Shown: positions 54,988-64,000, numbered from the stretch's first letter. The stretch: 64,000 nucleotides of DNA from Holophagales bacterium (GCA_009843505.1 VYDI01000049.1:1-64000); one strand, 5' to 3'. Numbers and translations are program-made. Notes: a model not told the origin generated them from the letters alone.

Positions 54988-56562
54988 ATGACCGGAGCGA
55001 CGCCGGCAGGACCACCCCCAATGCCACCGGGCTCGCTCGAAGCGTGGGCGATGGAGACGCCGCTTGCGACCGCCCTCTCGGACAGGAGACGCTCCGTCGA
55101 CTGGGCCACCTGGAACGACCGCGCCAACCGGCTGGCGAACGCCCTGGAGCAGGAACTCGGGCTCGCGGCGGGAGGCCGTGCGGCCGTCCGGCTGCGCAAT
55201 CGGGTGGAGTGGTTCGAGGTCGGGTCGGCGCTGGCGAAGCTCGGCGCGGCGCCGGTTCCGGTCGGCACCCGTCTGACCGCCGCCGAGGTCGGCTACATCA
55301 CGAGCCACAGCGGGGCACAGCTCTTCGTAACCGACGATCCGGAGACGGCGCGGGCCGCATCCTCGTTCCGAGGCGACGCCCTCCGCGCAACCATTCTGGT
55401 CGGCGGTGACGCGCCGGACGGTGTCCCGAACCTCGAGGAGCTGATCCGCGCCGGACAATCGGTCCCGAGGGTCGCCGGGCCGCCCATCGGCGCCAAGAAC
55501 ATCTCGTACACCTCGGGCACGACCGGCCGCCCGAAAGGCGCCGTTCGCTCCTACACGCCTCAGCAGTTACAGGCTCTCGGCGCGATCGTCGCGACGATCA
55601 ACACGAAGCTCCGCCTCGGACGCGACGAGAAGCACCTCGTCGTCGCTCCGCTATACCACGCGGCGCCGTCGTTCTGCGCGCAGCAGGCGAGCCGCGCCGG
55701 CGGTCACCTCGTGCTGCACGAGCGGTTCGACGCCGACGCGGCGCTTGCGGAAATGGGCCGGGGCGTCACCAGCACCTTCATGGTGCCGACGATGGTGCGC
55801 AGGATCCTGGCCCTGCCCGAGGAGCGCCTTCGGACGACCGATCTCTCCTCGCTGCGAGCCCTGATCCTCGGCGGCGCCCCCTTCCCCGCCGAGATGCGGG
55901 CGCCGGCGCAGGAGGTCCTCGGCGAGGTCCTGTTCGACATGTACGGCTCGACCGAGACCGGTTTCGCCACGATGCTCGAACCGGCCGATCAGGTGCGCAA
56001 GGCAGCGTCGGTCGGCCGGCCACTCGACGGCGTCGACGTCCTGCTGCTGGACGAAGAGCATCGTCCCGTGGCCCAGGGCGAACGGGGCGTGTTCTTCATC
56101 AGGAGCCCGATGCAGGTCAACGGCTACCACGCCGACGAGGAAGCGACGGCGGAGAGCGCCCACAAGGACTACTTCACCGCCGGCGACGTCGCCTACGAGG
56201 ACGACGAGGGCTTCCTCTACATCGTCGACCGGATCAAGGACATGATCCTGGTGGGCGGCGCCAACATCTACCCGGCGGAGATCGAACAGGTCCTGCGCGC
56301 CCATCCGGCCGTCCTTGACGCCGCGGTGTTCGGCATCCCCAACGAAGATCTGGGCGAGGAGATCAAGGCGATCGTCGAACTCGCGCCGGGAGAGACCGCG
56401 GAGCCCGAGGAGCTGATCGCCCACTGCGGCGAGCGGCTGGCGAAGAACAAGTGGCCCCGGAGCATCGACTTCCTGGCCGAGCTGCCGCGCAATCCCACCG
56501 GGAAGGTGCTGAAGCGGGAACTACGGGCGCCTTGGTGGAAGGGCCGGGATCGCTCGATCTGA
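54988..56562 (+). CDS. AMP-dependent acyl-CoA synthetase/ligase
   Basis: This 524-aa ANL-superfamily enzyme has the P-loop YTSGTTGRPKGA, the adenylate motif MYGSTETGF, FTAGDVAYEDDEGFLYIVDRIKDMILVGGANIYPAEIE linking the domains, and the acyl-activating Lys in RNPTGKVLKRELR. It activates a carboxylic acid to its acyl-AMP and then acyl-CoA. The start at 54988 is the first ATG outside the katG promoter region; Met at 55021 is an alternative. It is divergent from katG and convergent with the serine hydrolase. The chain length or aromatic nature of its substrate is not evident. Confidence 0.92.
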   Translation: MTGATPAGPPPMPPGSLEAWAMETPLATALSDRRRSVDWATWNDRANRLANALEQELGLAAGGRAAVRLRNRVEWFEVGSALAKLGAAPVPVGTRLTAAEVGYITSHSGAQLFVTDDPETARAASSFRGDALRATILVGGDAPDGVPNLEELIRAGQSVPRVAGPPIGAKNISYTSGTTGRPKGAVRSYTPQQLQALGAIVATINTKLRLGRDEKHLVVAPLYHAAPSFCAQQASRAGGHLVLHERFDADAALAEMGRGVTSTFMVPTMVRRILALPEERLRTTDLSSLRALILGGAPFPAEMRAPAQEVLGEVLFDMYGSTETGFATMLEPADQVRKAASVGRPLDGVDVLLLDEEHRPVAQGERGVFFIRSPMQVNGYHADEEATAESAHKDYFTAGDVAYEDDEGFLYIVDRIKDMILVGGANIYPAEIEQVLRAHPAVLDAAVFGIPNEDLGEEIKAIVELAPGETAEPEELIAHCGERLAKNKWPRSIDFLAELPRNPTGKVLKRELRAPWWKGRDRSI

Positions 56563-56582
56563 GCCCTCTGCCCCGAGCCAGC

Positions 56583-57845
56583 TCAGTCGACGATCGCGGC
56601 CCTGATGACGCTCTCGAAGCCTGTGGACACGCCCTTGCTGCCCTGCTGGACCATCAGGACGGCCGTGATCTCGTTCGCCGGGTCGGTCCAGGACACGGTT
56701 CCGAACGCACCGCCCCAACCGAAGGCGCCCTTGCCGCGCGCGCTCTTCGCGGCCACCGGGTCGAGCACGACGGAGACGGCGTAACCGAATCCCGAGCCGG
56801 GCTGCTTGCCTCCCTGTCCGAACAGTTCGCCGACCTGGTTGCTCGACATCAGGGCGACCGACTCCGGGCTTAGCAGACGGTTCCCGAACAGCTCGCCTCC
56901 GCCGGCCAGCATCTGCTCGAAGCGAAGAAAGTCCTCGGCGGTGCTGGAGAGCCCACCGGAAGCCGACGCGTAGCGGCTTGGCTTGTCCCAGCCCTTGGCC
57001 TTGCCGTCGAGGCCGTGGATGACGACCCGTCTGGATTCCTTCTCCGGCGGCAGGAAGAAGTGGGTGTCGGCCATGCCGAGCGGCTCGAAGATCCGCCGGC
57101 GAAGGAACTCGTCGTAGGACTCGCCCGAGACGATCTCGATGATGCGGGCTACGACATCGTGTCCGATGCGCGGGCTGTAGCCCCACCGCGATCCCGGTTG
57201 AAAGTCGAGCGGCATGCGGGCGTACAGCGGCACGCGGCTCGCCAGGGTGTCGTCCGGGCCGACGTTCGGCAGCTTCGCGACCGCCGTGCCCAGTCCGTAG
57301 CTGCCCAACCCGGCCGTGTGGGTCAAGAGATCGTGGATCGTGATCGGCCGCTCCGCCGGCACCAGGCGGTGCTCCGGTGTCTCGCCCGGCGCCACGAACG
57401 CGGGAACGATGTCCTTGTCAGCCGGCTCCCTGAGCACGGCGACCCGCATGTCCCTGAATTCGGGCAGGTACTTCGCGACCTCGTCCGCCGGATCGAAGAG
57501 ACCCTCCTCGATCATCATCATCGCTGCGACCCCGAGCACCGGCTTCGACGAGGAGGCCATCCGGAAGATCGCGTCCTTCTCCATCGGCCGACCCCTATCT
57601 GTGTCCATCAGGCCGTACGCCTCGAAGTGGACGATCTTCCCGCGCCGGGCCACCGCCGTGACCGCCCCCTGGATCTCGCCCGCGTCGACGTGGCGCTTGA
57701 TGACGGCGTCGATCTCGAGCAGGCGTTCGCTCGACATGCCCACGTCCTCGGGCGATGCCGCGGGAATCTCCTGAGCGGGAAGCGCCGTCCAGGCAATGGT
57801 CGTCGCGAACAGCGCCAGCAAAGCGTTTCCAAGGGACCTCTTCAT
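56583..57845 (-). CDS. Secreted serine hydrolase (class C beta-lactamase family)
   Basis: This 420-aa protein has a signal peptide (MKRSLGNALLALFATTIAWTALPA), SxxK as SSSK in MASSSKPVLG, and the second motif as Tyr-Ser-Pro in RWGYSPRIGH, where Tyr-x-Asn is usual. FGWGGAFGTVSW closes the active site. Such enzymes are esterases or D-stereospecific amidases. ATG at 57845 follows the PhyH stop by one base, with GGAAGG 8 nt upstream; a GTG at 57854 is also in frame. It forms an operon with the PhyH and GPH genes. Confidence 0.9.
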   Translation of the reverse strand: MKRSLGNALLALFATTIAWTALPAQEIPAASPEDVGMSSERLLEIDAVIKRHVDAGEIQGAVTAVARRGKIVHFEAYGLMDTDRGRPMEKDAIFRMASSSKPVLGVAAMMMIEEGLFDPADEVAKYLPEFRDMRVAVLREPADKDIVPAFVAPGETPEHRLVPAERPITIHDLLTHTAGLGSYGLGTAVAKLPNVGPDDTLASRVPLYARMPLDFQPGSRWGYSPRIGHDVVARIIEIVSGESYDEFLRRRIFEPLGMADTHFFLPPEKESRRVVIHGLDGKAKGWDKPSRYASASGGLSSTAEDFLRFEQMLAGGGELFGNRLLSPESVALMSSNQVGELFGQGGKQPGSGFGYAVSVVLDPVAAKSARGKGAFGWGGAFGTVSWTDPANEITAVLMVQQGSKGVSTGFESVIRAAIVD

Positions 57846-57846
57846 T

Positions 57847-58455
57847 TCACTCACCTTCCGTCGAAGCCGCCCAATAGAAGTACGAGATCGCCTGACGCAA
57901 CCGTCGGCTGCGGTTCGCCTCCGACCAGTGCACCGTCAGCGAGCTGTGAATCGCGGCGTCGCCCGGCTCGACCTCGACCGCCACCGCCTCCTCGGACTCG
58001 GCGCTGAAGCCCTCCAGGCCGATAACACTCGGCAGTTCCCGCCGGTGGGTGCCCCTCGCGTAGTAGAGGCAACCGTTCTCCCGGTCCGCCCGGTCGAGGG
58101 CGATCCAGATCGTCGCGCCCTTCTGGCGGTGCCCGACCGCATCGAGATGCGGCCTGATCCCCGAGGTCTCCCCGGGAAGCCGGGCGAACCAGGCGGCCGT
58201 CGCGGGTTCGAGGTCGTCGTCCAGCAACGCGGAGATCAGCTCTCTCTGCCTGCCATGCTGGAGCTGATCCTCGAACCAGGAATCCACCCTGTTCAGGTTC
58301 TTGACGACGCCCGGGTACTCCTCGCCTCTCTCAACCTCGCTGAGACAACCTTCGGCGCGCGCACGCAACTCTTCCAGCTCCCCGGGCGAAAGAAAGCCGC
58401 GCAGGACGACGTAGCCATCCCGGTCGAAGTCCCGTTTGAGCTGCTCCAGGCTCAT
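57847..58455 (-). CDS. Phytanoyl-CoA dioxygenase (PhyH) family protein
   Basis: This 202-aa Fe(II)/2-oxoglutarate oxygenase has FDRDGYVVLRGFLSPGELEELR at the N-terminus and RPHLDAVGH with the H-x-D iron ligands. The distal His is in SLTVHWSEANRSRRLRQAI, with the 2-oxoglutarate-binding Arg nearby. It is somewhat shorter than the usual 250-300 aa. The substrate is unknown. It overlaps the GPH permease stop by 4 nt, so uptake, hydroxylation and hydrolysis of one compound by the three-gene operon is plausible. Confidence 0.9.
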   Translation of the reverse strand: MSLEQLKRDFDRDGYVVLRGFLSPGELEELRARAEGCLSEVERGEEYPGVVKNLNRVDSWFEDQLQHGRQRELISALLDDDLEPATAAWFARLPGETSGIRPHLDAVGHRQKGATIWIALDRADRENGCLYYARGTHRRELPSVIGLEGFSAESEEAVAVEVEPGDAAIHSSLTVHWSEANRSRRLRQAISYFYWAASTEGE

Positions 58456-59951
58456 CCGCCGCCGGCTCCCGTCGCCCGCGCCGCGCGCCTCGCCTCGAGC
58501 ACGGTCAGGATCTCCTCATGCCTGCCGGCGTTCAGGCGGTACATCATCATGAACAGAATGCCGACGCCGTAGATCACGAGGCAGAGCGGTCCGCTCATCA
58601 CCAGCAGGCCGGTGAGGGTCCCCGCCGACACTCCTTCCGCCTCCGCGTTCTGCGGGAACCGGATCAGTTCCAACCCGAAGCCTCCGATCAGCCCGCCGAA
58701 GCCCTCCGTCGCCTTCATCGCGAACTCCCGAACCGAGAAGATCGTGCCCTCGGCCCGGCTGCCGGTCCGGAGTTCGTGGTCGTCCGCGATGTCGACCAAC
58801 TGGGAGTCGACCACGATGGCCATTACCGTCACCAGGGCATAACCGACGAACAACGGTCCGAACAGCAGGGGCAGCAGCAGCGCCGAGTCGTTCCCCGGAA
58901 ACAGACCCGCCAGGCGCAGGACGTGCGGAAAGGCCACCAGGACGGCCGAGACCGCGCTGGTGAAGATGACCGTCGGCTTCTTGTCGAAGCGGCGAGTCAT
59001 GTACTTGGCGAGCGGAAGGGCCACGAAGATCCCTGGAATCTTCGCGAAGGCCAGGACCGAGAACTGTTCCGTCGACAGGTCGTACACCCAGATCCAGGTG
59101 AAGATGTTGACCATGTCCAGCACACCCTGGGCCGCGGCGATAGTCAGCCAGGAGGCAGTCACCGACACGAAGGACCGGTTCGCGAGCAGTTGCCGCAACT
59201 CTCCGTAGTGGTCGCGGAAGTTGAAGCGCCGGCGCGTGGTCGCGTGCAGGTGGGGAATCTGGTCGGCCGTCCCGAAGGTACAGACGAGAACGGCGGCCAG
59301 CACCACGACGGCGCCGAACCCGGCCAGAATGACGTACCGGCTCGGGTCGAGGAGCCCGTTGCTGAACGCCGGCGTGGACGGAAAGACAGCGTTCAGGACC
59401 AGCAGGCTCAACCCGACCGCGGCGCCCGTGGCGACGACGTTGTAGCAACCGAAGACCGAGGTCCTTTCGTGGTAGTCGTCGGTGAGCTCCGCGCCGAGCG
59501 CGTCGCGCGGGATGTTGTGGAAGGACGTAGCGATGCGGAGCAGGACCAGGAAGCACACCTGCCACGCGAAGAGGGCGCCCTCGCTCAGGCCGGAGACGGG
59601 CTGATAAAGGAAGTAGAACGAGATCGCGATCGGCAGGGCCGACATCAGCATCAGCGGGTGGCGACGCCCCCATCGGCTCCGGAAGCGATCGGAGATCGCT
59701 CCGACCATCGGATCGGAGACCGCGTCGACGATGCTCGCGATCAGGTAGGCGACGCCGCACAGAGCCGCCGAGACACCCAGCACCTGGTTGTAGAAGATCA
59801 GGGTGGTGAGCCGGCCGGCAACGACCATCCCCTCCTGGAAGCCGCCGGAGGAGAACGCGAGCTTGGTGCGCAGCGGCACGCGTCGACGCCGATCGGGGCG
59901 CCCGCGGCCAGGCGAGTCGGCGGCCGTCTGAGGCTGGATGTCGGCTGTCAT
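58452..59951 (-). CDS. GPH-family (MelB-like) transporter
   Basis: This 499-aa protein has 12 predicted helices and the GPH motifs DAVSDPMVGAISDRFRSRWGRRHPLML and VDSQLVDIADDHELRTGSRAEG, the second typical of the C-terminal half. It is a sodium- or proton-driven importer. It is the first gene of the operon with PhyH and the serine hydrolase, and is divergent from the LLM oxidoreductase gene, with 53 bp between the starts. The region contains two direct copies of ACTTGGA (59967 and 59984). Confidence 0.9.
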   Translation of the reverse strand: MTADIQPQTAADSPGRGRPDRRRRVPLRTKLAFSSGGFQEGMVVAGRLTTLIFYNQVLGVSAALCGVAYLIASIVDAVSDPMVGAISDRFRSRWGRRHPLMLMSALPIAISFYFLYQPVSGLSEGALFAWQVCFLVLLRIATSFHNIPRDALGAELTDDYHERTSVFGCYNVVATGAAVGLSLLVLNAVFPSTPAFSNGLLDPSRYVILAGFGAVVVLAAVLVCTFGTADQIPHLHATTRRRFNFRDHYGELRQLLANRSFVSVTASWLTIAAAQGVLDMVNIFTWIWVYDLSTEQFSVLAFAKIPGIFVALPLAKYMTRRFDKKPTVIFTSAVSAVLVAFPHVLRLAGLFPGNDSALLLPLLFGPLFVGYALVTVMAIVVDSQLVDIADDHELRTGSRAEGTIFSVREFAMKATEGFGGLIGGFGLELIRFPQNAEAEGVSAGTLTGLLVMSGPLCLVIYGVGILFMMMYRLNAGRHEEILTVLEARRAARATGAGGG

Positions 59952-60004
59952 CGCGGCGCGTCACAAACTTGGAACAGCGTACCACTTGGAGTAACTTACG
60001 ACCC

Positions 60005-60931
60005 ATGGAGTTTGGCGCCCAGCTCAGCAGCTACCGCGTGCCGTGGTCGGAGACAGAGGCCACGGTTCAGGCGATCGAGAACGGCACCTGGAGCAGCCTG
60101 TGGTTCTCGGATCACTTCCTGCCGCCGGCCGCTCCCAACGACGAACACCTGTCGGCCCTCGAGGTGTGGACCCTGGTCACGGCGGCGGCGGTCGTGACCG
60201 AGCGGGTGCGGCTCGGCACGCTCGCCTGCGGCGTCACCTACCGCAATCCGGCCCTGCTGGCGAAGATCTGCGCCAGCGTCGACCACATCAGCGGCGGGCG
60301 CATGGAGCTGGGGATCGGCGCGGCCTGGTTCGAGCGCGAGCACCAGGCCTACGGCTGGGACTTCCCCAGCCTGCGCGAGCGCTCCGACCGCCTGGAGGAG
60401 GCGGCCCAGCTCATCCGCCTGCTGTTCACGGCGGAAGAGGGCGAGAAGGTCTCCTTCGAGGGGAGCCACTACACGCTGGACAAGGCGCCCCTGGTACCGG
60501 GTTCGACCCGGCCGCGCTCCACCCGGACGGCCCACATCCCCATCCTGATCGGCGGCAACGGCGAGAAGCGGACGCTGCGCACCTGCGCCCGCTACGGCGA
60601 CATCAGCAACCTGGACTTCTGGCACCCGGCCGGGGTCGATGTCTTCAGGCACAAACAGAAGGTTCTCGACCGCCACTGCGAGGACGCCGGCCGCGATCCG
60701 GCGGAGATCAAGCGAACGGTCGGCCTGCCATTCCGGCTCTTCGCGAACGACGAGGAAGCCGCGAAGTCACCCGGACAACCCTGGTACTGCTGGGGCACGG
60801 CTTCGCACGTTCAGGACCTTCTGCACGAGTACGTCGAAGCCGGCGCCGAAGAGATCGTCCTCTGCGGCATCGGCAACCGGCCGGAAGCCTGGCAGCAGAT
60901 CGACGAGGAGATTCTCTCGGCATTCCGTTGA
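60005..60931 (+). CDS. LLM-class F420-dependent oxidoreductase
   Basis: This 308-aa luciferase-like monooxygenase fold protein has MEFGAQLSSYRVPW, LWFSDHFLPPAAPNDEHLSALEVWTLVTAAAVVTERVRLGTLACGVTYRNPALLAKICASVDHISGGRMELGIGAAWFEREH and IPILIGGNGEKRTLR. This pattern is found in F420-dependent enzymes (TIGR03560-like) rather than FMN luciferases, so the organism may make or take up F420. The reaction is not predictable. It is followed 49 nt later by the cytochrome/copper protein. Confidence 0.9.
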   Translation: MEFGAQLSSYRVPWSETEATVQAIENGTWSSLWFSDHFLPPAAPNDEHLSALEVWTLVTAAAVVTERVRLGTLACGVTYRNPALLAKICASVDHISGGRMELGIGAAWFEREHQAYGWDFPSLRERSDRLEEAAQLIRLLFTAEEGEKVSFEGSHYTLDKAPLVPGSTRPRSTRTAHIPILIGGNGEKRTLRTCARYGDISNLDFWHPAGVDVFRHKQKVLDRHCEDAGRDPAEIKRTVGLPFRLFANDEEAAKSPGQPWYCWGTASHVQDLLHEYVEAGAEEIVLCGIGNRPEAWQQIDEEILSAFR

Positions 60932-60980
60932 CGGCTACAATCGCCCCATCCACGGACGCCACCCGCCCAAGGAGAACCCC

Positions 60981-62345
60981 ATGAAGTCCCGCCTTCCCTT
61001 CCTCGTTACCGGCCTCGCGCTCGTCGCGACCACCGTCCTCGCCGCGCCCCCAGCCAACAACGCGGTGGACCCCGCGACGGTGACCTGGGCGGACCACATC
61101 GCGCCCATCCTCCACGAGAACTGTGCGAGCTGCCACCGCCCCGGCCAGACGGCACCCATGTCTCTCCTGACCTACGACGAGACGCGGCCCTGGGCGAAGT
61201 CGATCCGCCGGGTCACCAGCGAGCGCACGATGCCGCCGTGGTTCGCCAACCCGGAGCACGGCGAGTTCGTGGAGGATCCGAGCCTCACCGACACCGAGAT
61301 CGAGACGCTGAACAACTGGGTCGCCGCGGGCGCGCCGGCCGGCGACCTCTCGCAGGCTCCGGAGCCGCCCACGTTCGATTCCGACTGGAAGCTGGGTGAG
61401 CCGGACATCATCTACACCGCGCCGGAGTTCCACGTCTCAGACGACATCGAGGATCACTACGAGTGGCTCCAGGTGGACAACCCGGTCGACGAAGAGCGCT
61501 GGATCCGGGCGATCGAGATCCACCCCGGATTCGTCGAAGCGGTACATCACCAGTTGACCTACCTGGCGCCGCCCGACGCCACCATCGCGGGCGTGCGGAG
61601 CACGACCGGAACCCTGGACCTCACCTTCGTCGGCGGTTGGGGTCCGGGCGTCGCGCCGCTCCAGTTCGCGGAAGGGCACGGAATGCGCATGCCGCCGAAC
61701 AGCACGCTGTTCTTCCAGATGCACTACCACAAGACCCCGGGCCCGGGCACCGGCGGCACCGACCAGACGACGATGGGCCTCTACTTCCACGACGAGAAGC
61801 CCGAGAACGTGGTGGAGACGCTGTGGCTGGTCGATCCGACGCTCAACATTCCGGCGGGCGAGAGCGACTACCACTCCTGGTCGTCGTACACCACCGAACA
61901 CGAGGCGGTGCTCTTCGACTTCACGCCCCACATGCACCTGCGGGGCAAGTCGATGACGTTCACGGCCGAGTACCCGGACGGCCGCAAGGAAGTCCTGCTC
62001 GACGTGCCGAACTACGACTTCAACTGGCAGCTCACCTACACGCCGACGGCGCCCAGAGTGATCCCGGCCGGCACGACGATCCGCGTCGACGCGAAGTTCG
62101 ACAACTCAACCGACAACCTGGCGAACCCCGATCCGACGTCCAGCGTGACCTGGGGCGAGGCAACGACCGACGAGATGATGGTCGGCTTCATCCACTACAC
62201 GTTCAGTGACAAGACGCAGCAGACGAACATGCCCACCTTCATCGTGCCCGAGCAGTTGAGGGAGCAGATGCAGCGGGTTCGCGAGTTCCGGCGCCAGCAG
62301 CGGGAAGCGGCCAAGGCGGCCGCTGCCGAAACCAGCGGCGGCTGA
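60981..62345 (+). CDS. Cytochrome c/type II copper monooxygenase fusion protein
   Basis: This 454-aa protein has a signal peptide (MKSRLPFLVTGLALVATTVLA) and one heme site CASCH in a small cytochrome-like domain (residues 35-110). It continues as a fold like ascorbate-dependent type II copper monooxygenases. Copper ligands expected by analogy with peptidylglycine hydroxylase are visible: His-His in VHHQLTY, HYH in FQMHYHK, HMH in TPHMHLRG and Met in DEMMVGF. AAGGAG stands 6 nt upstream of the ATG. Electron feed through the built-in heme to the copper site is inference. The C-terminus is a charged helix. Confidence 0.88.
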   Translation: MKSRLPFLVTGLALVATTVLAAPPANNAVDPATVTWADHIAPILHENCASCHRPGQTAPMSLLTYDETRPWAKSIRRVTSERTMPPWFANPEHGEFVEDPSLTDTEIETLNNWVAAGAPAGDLSQAPEPPTFDSDWKLGEPDIIYTAPEFHVSDDIEDHYEWLQVDNPVDEERWIRAIEIHPGFVEAVHHQLTYLAPPDATIAGVRSTTGTLDLTFVGGWGPGVAPLQFAEGHGMRMPPNSTLFFQMHYHKTPGPGTGGTDQTTMGLYFHDEKPENVVETLWLVDPTLNIPAGESDYHSWSSYTTEHEAVLFDFTPHMHLRGKSMTFTAEYPDGRKEVLLDVPNYDFNWQLTYTPTAPRVIPAGTTIRVDAKFDNSTDNLANPDPTSSVTWGEATTDEMMVGFIHYTFSDKTQQTNMPTFIVPEQLREQMQRVREFRRQQREAAKAAAAETSGG

Positions 62346-62346
62346 T

Positions 62347-63033
62347 CTAGCGGCCCAGCACGGCGTACGTCCCGTCCAGCACCAGCCGCACCGCCACGTA
62401 CAGCCCGAACATCGGGACGACGACCCAGATCGTGTTGGGCGCCCACACCCACACGAGCCGGTCGAGCCGGCCGATTGCCCGGTGCCCGCCCGAGACGTAG
62501 AAGCTCACCATGTAGAGCGAGCTGACGTAGACCCACTGCCAGAACAGCGCGACGCCGAGGATCCCCGCGACCACGGCCGGCAGGAAACCCGTGGTCATCG
62601 ACAGCAGCAGGACCATCGACGGGATCGGCGTGGCGAAGCCGTTGCCGACGTCGCAGTTGAAGCCGAAGGTCCGCCGGTCCGTATAGGCGTCGTCGTACAC
62701 GGAGTAGGCCGCCCAGACGTCCGCCCATGCCGTCGGCGAAAGGATGCCCGTGAGCGGGATCCCCGAGAACAGGAACAGGATGGCTGGCGGCCGGCCGGTC
62801 GTCGCCCCGCGTTCGCGCCAGTACTCCGCCCGCCGCGCGATGACGTCGCGCCGGAGGTACAGGCAGGCCTCCCAGTAGCAGATCAGCAGGTTGATCGACA
62901 GGAACAGGCTGAGCACGAAATAGGCCGGATCGACGCCGCCGTGCAACCGGTAGCTCGCCACGTTCCAGGCCGCCGTCTGGAGCGCGACGACGACCACGAC
63001 GAAGGCCGCGACCGGGATCTTCGGTCCCTTCAT
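62347..63033 (-). CDS. Polytopic membrane protein of unknown function
   Basis: This 228-aa protein has five to six membrane helices (for example VAAFVVVVVALQTAAW, YFVLSLFLSINLLICYW, ILGVALFWQWVYVSSLYMV). Conserved-looking loops include TFGFNCDVGNGFATPIPS. No family was recognised with confidence. Its ATG overlaps the stop of the S9 peptidase gene by 4 nt, so the two are co-translated. It converges with the copper protein gene one base away. Confidence 0.75.
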   Translation of the reverse strand: MKGPKIPVAAFVVVVVALQTAAWNVASYRLHGGVDPAYFVLSLFLSINLLICYWEACLYLRRDVIARRAEYWRERGATTGRPPAILFLFSGIPLTGILSPTAWADVWAAYSVYDDAYTDRRTFGFNCDVGNGFATPIPSMVLLLSMTTGFLPAVVAGILGVALFWQWVYVSSLYMVSFYVSGGHRAIGRLDRLVWVWAPNTIWVVVPMFGLYVAVRLVLDGTYAVLGR

Positions 63034-64000
63034 GCTTCCGGGTCTTCGTCGTCTTCCGATCCCGGAGCCGTCTCCCACTCGTACTCGATCCCCCGAACGT
63101 GGCGCTCGAACCAGTCGATCTCCACGTTCACCTTGAACAGCTCGTGGCGGAGCTCCCGCCAGCCGTGGGGCTCACGCGGAGCGATGTAGAGGTGGGTCTC
63201 CACTCCGTTCGTCTTCAGCGCCCGATACAGCTCCACCGACTGGGGCGGCGGCACGCGCACGTCGTTCTCACCGACCAGGACGAGCGTCGGCGTGGTCACC
63301 TTGTAGACGTCCTTGAGCGGCGAGTTCTCCCAGTAGACCCCGATCGGAGCGTCCTCCTGCCACGGCGTGCCCCCGAACCAGGGAGTGCGATAGGTCCGTA
63401 CGTCGCTCTGGCCGTACATCGAGATCCAGTTCACCGCGCCGGCGCCCGACGACGCGGCCTTGAAGCGGTCGGTGTAGGTGATGATCTTGTTCGTCATGTG
63501 ACCGCCGCCGCTCCAGCCCATCTTGGCCATGCGGTCGCCGTCGACGAGTCCCCGCTCGATCAGGTGGTCGACCCCGGTCATCACGTCCAGGTGCGCCTGG
63601 TGGAAGTAGTGGCCGACCATGTCGCGCAGGAAGGGGTCTCCGTAGCCGGTGCTGCCCCGGTAGTTCGGCTTGAAGACGAAGTAGCCCCGCGCGGCCAACA
63701 CCTGGACGTAGTTCGACCAGCGGCCGAACCCGAACTTGTCCGAGGCCGCGGGCCCGCCGTGCGTCTGGACGACCAGGGGGTACCGGTTTCCCTCCTCGTA
63801 GTCGAGCGGGTAGTAGAGGAGGCCCTCCACCTCGACGCCGTCCTCCCCCGGCCAGCGGATCGTCTCCTGGCGGGGCAGCAGGAAGGTCTCGTCGAGGTAG
63901 TCGTAGACCGACGTCACCTTGGCGGGCGTGCCTCCGCCCGCCGGCATCACGTGGATATCGCCGGCGTTCTCGCGGCGGTTGATGCCGAAGGCATGCAGGC
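63030..64000 (-). CDS. S9 family peptidase, 5' end beyond the window
   Basis: The visible C-terminal part (about 323 residues) contains the tail of a beta-propeller (IHVMPAGGGTPAKVTSV) and a complete hydrolase domain. The nucleophile lies in GWSGGGHM, the acid in GENDVRVPPPQ and His in REPHGWRE. The frame continues without a stop to the window end, so the start is missing. GxSxGG and the propeller junction place it in family S9 (prolyl oligopeptidase/acylaminoacyl-peptidase type). It is the third S9 gene of the window and is coupled to a membrane protein downstream. Confidence 0.92.
   Translation of the reverse strand, partial: LHAFGINRRENAGDIHVMPAGGGTPAKVTSVYDYLDETFLLPRQETIRWPGEDGVEVEGLLYYPLDYEEGNRYPLVVQTHGGPAASDKFGFGRWSNYVQVLAARGYFVFKPNYRGSTGYGDPFLRDMVGHYFHQAHLDVMTGVDHLIERGLVDGDRMAKMGWSGGGHMTNKIITYTDRFKAASSGAGAVNWISMYGQSDVRTYRTPWFGGTPWQEDAPIGVYWENSPLKDVYKVTTPTLVLVGENDVRVPPPQSVELYRALKTNGVETHLYIAPREPHGWRELRHELFKVNVEIDWFERHVRGIEYEWETAPGSEDDEDPEA

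Noticed and set aside
59967..59990. Two direct ACTTGGA copies 17 bp apart between the GPH and LLM starts
   Set aside because: Too short to separate from chance, and no promoter boxes align with them; mentioned only in the GPH entry.

Overview
This 64 kb window is GC-rich (about two thirds G+C by eye) and densely coded. About 55 protein genes are supported. No rRNA, tRNA, CRISPR array, transposase or phage module was recognised. Many starts are GTG or TTG, stop/start overlaps of the ATGA type are common, and the gene set is that of a free-living or symbiotic Gram-negative heterotroph: lipobox lipoproteins, twin-arginine signals, S9 and M19 peptidases, beta-lactamase-fold hydrolases, GPH/MFS/POT transporters, SDRs, TauD and PhyH oxygenases, and a PVC-type heme protein. 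This content resembles Acidobacteriota or neighbouring lineages, but no phylogenetic marker is present, so the assignment is inference.

Layout. 1-9 kb: an SDR divergent from a TauD/TfdA dioxygenase, a DUF1080 hydrolase behind a giant SGNH/beta-propeller/HEAT/cytochrome c protein, a BNR sialidase-like protein, and a P450. 9-24 kb: peptide metabolism, with two complete S9 peptidases (a third, truncated, closes the window at 63-64 kb), a serine hydrolase, a POT-GGT-M19 operon, a cyclophilin lipoprotein, and an atypical class A beta-lactamase-fold protein with a TetR. 24-31 kb: an enolase-superfamily enzyme divergent from a six-gene operon (GPH permease, serine hydrolase, CPBP protease, Rieske dioxygenase alpha and beta, SDR). 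31-36 kb: an AbrB-PIN toxin-antitoxin pair, a CapA protein, an alpha/beta hydrolase, a ring-cleaving VOC dioxygenase, and an ICL/PEP-mutase enzyme. 36-39 kb: an ABC cassette headed by a small secreted Cys/Gly-rich peptide, which is the best candidate for an undescribed system. 39-47 kb: a RHH-MazF pair and a probable D-amino-acid/peptide scavenging island. 47-52 kb: a redox cluster with a divergent TetR and a visible operator, then a DUF4143 ATPase. 52-64 kb: KatG, an acyl-CoA synthetase-like enzyme, a PhyH-GPH-serine hydrolase operon, an LLM oxidoreductase, a cytochrome c/copper monooxygenase fusion, a membrane protein and an S9 peptidase cut by the window end.

Common themes are uptake and hydrolysis of peptides and D-amino-acid compounds, and oxidation of small organic compounds. 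A dispersed palindromic repeat (hairpin GCCGGCG/CGCCGGC followed by GCACCCAG) occurs six times, mostly between convergent gene ends, and once inside the start of a reading frame. A separate 157-bp element with perfect 25-bp terminal inverted repeats lies upstream of the POT transporter.
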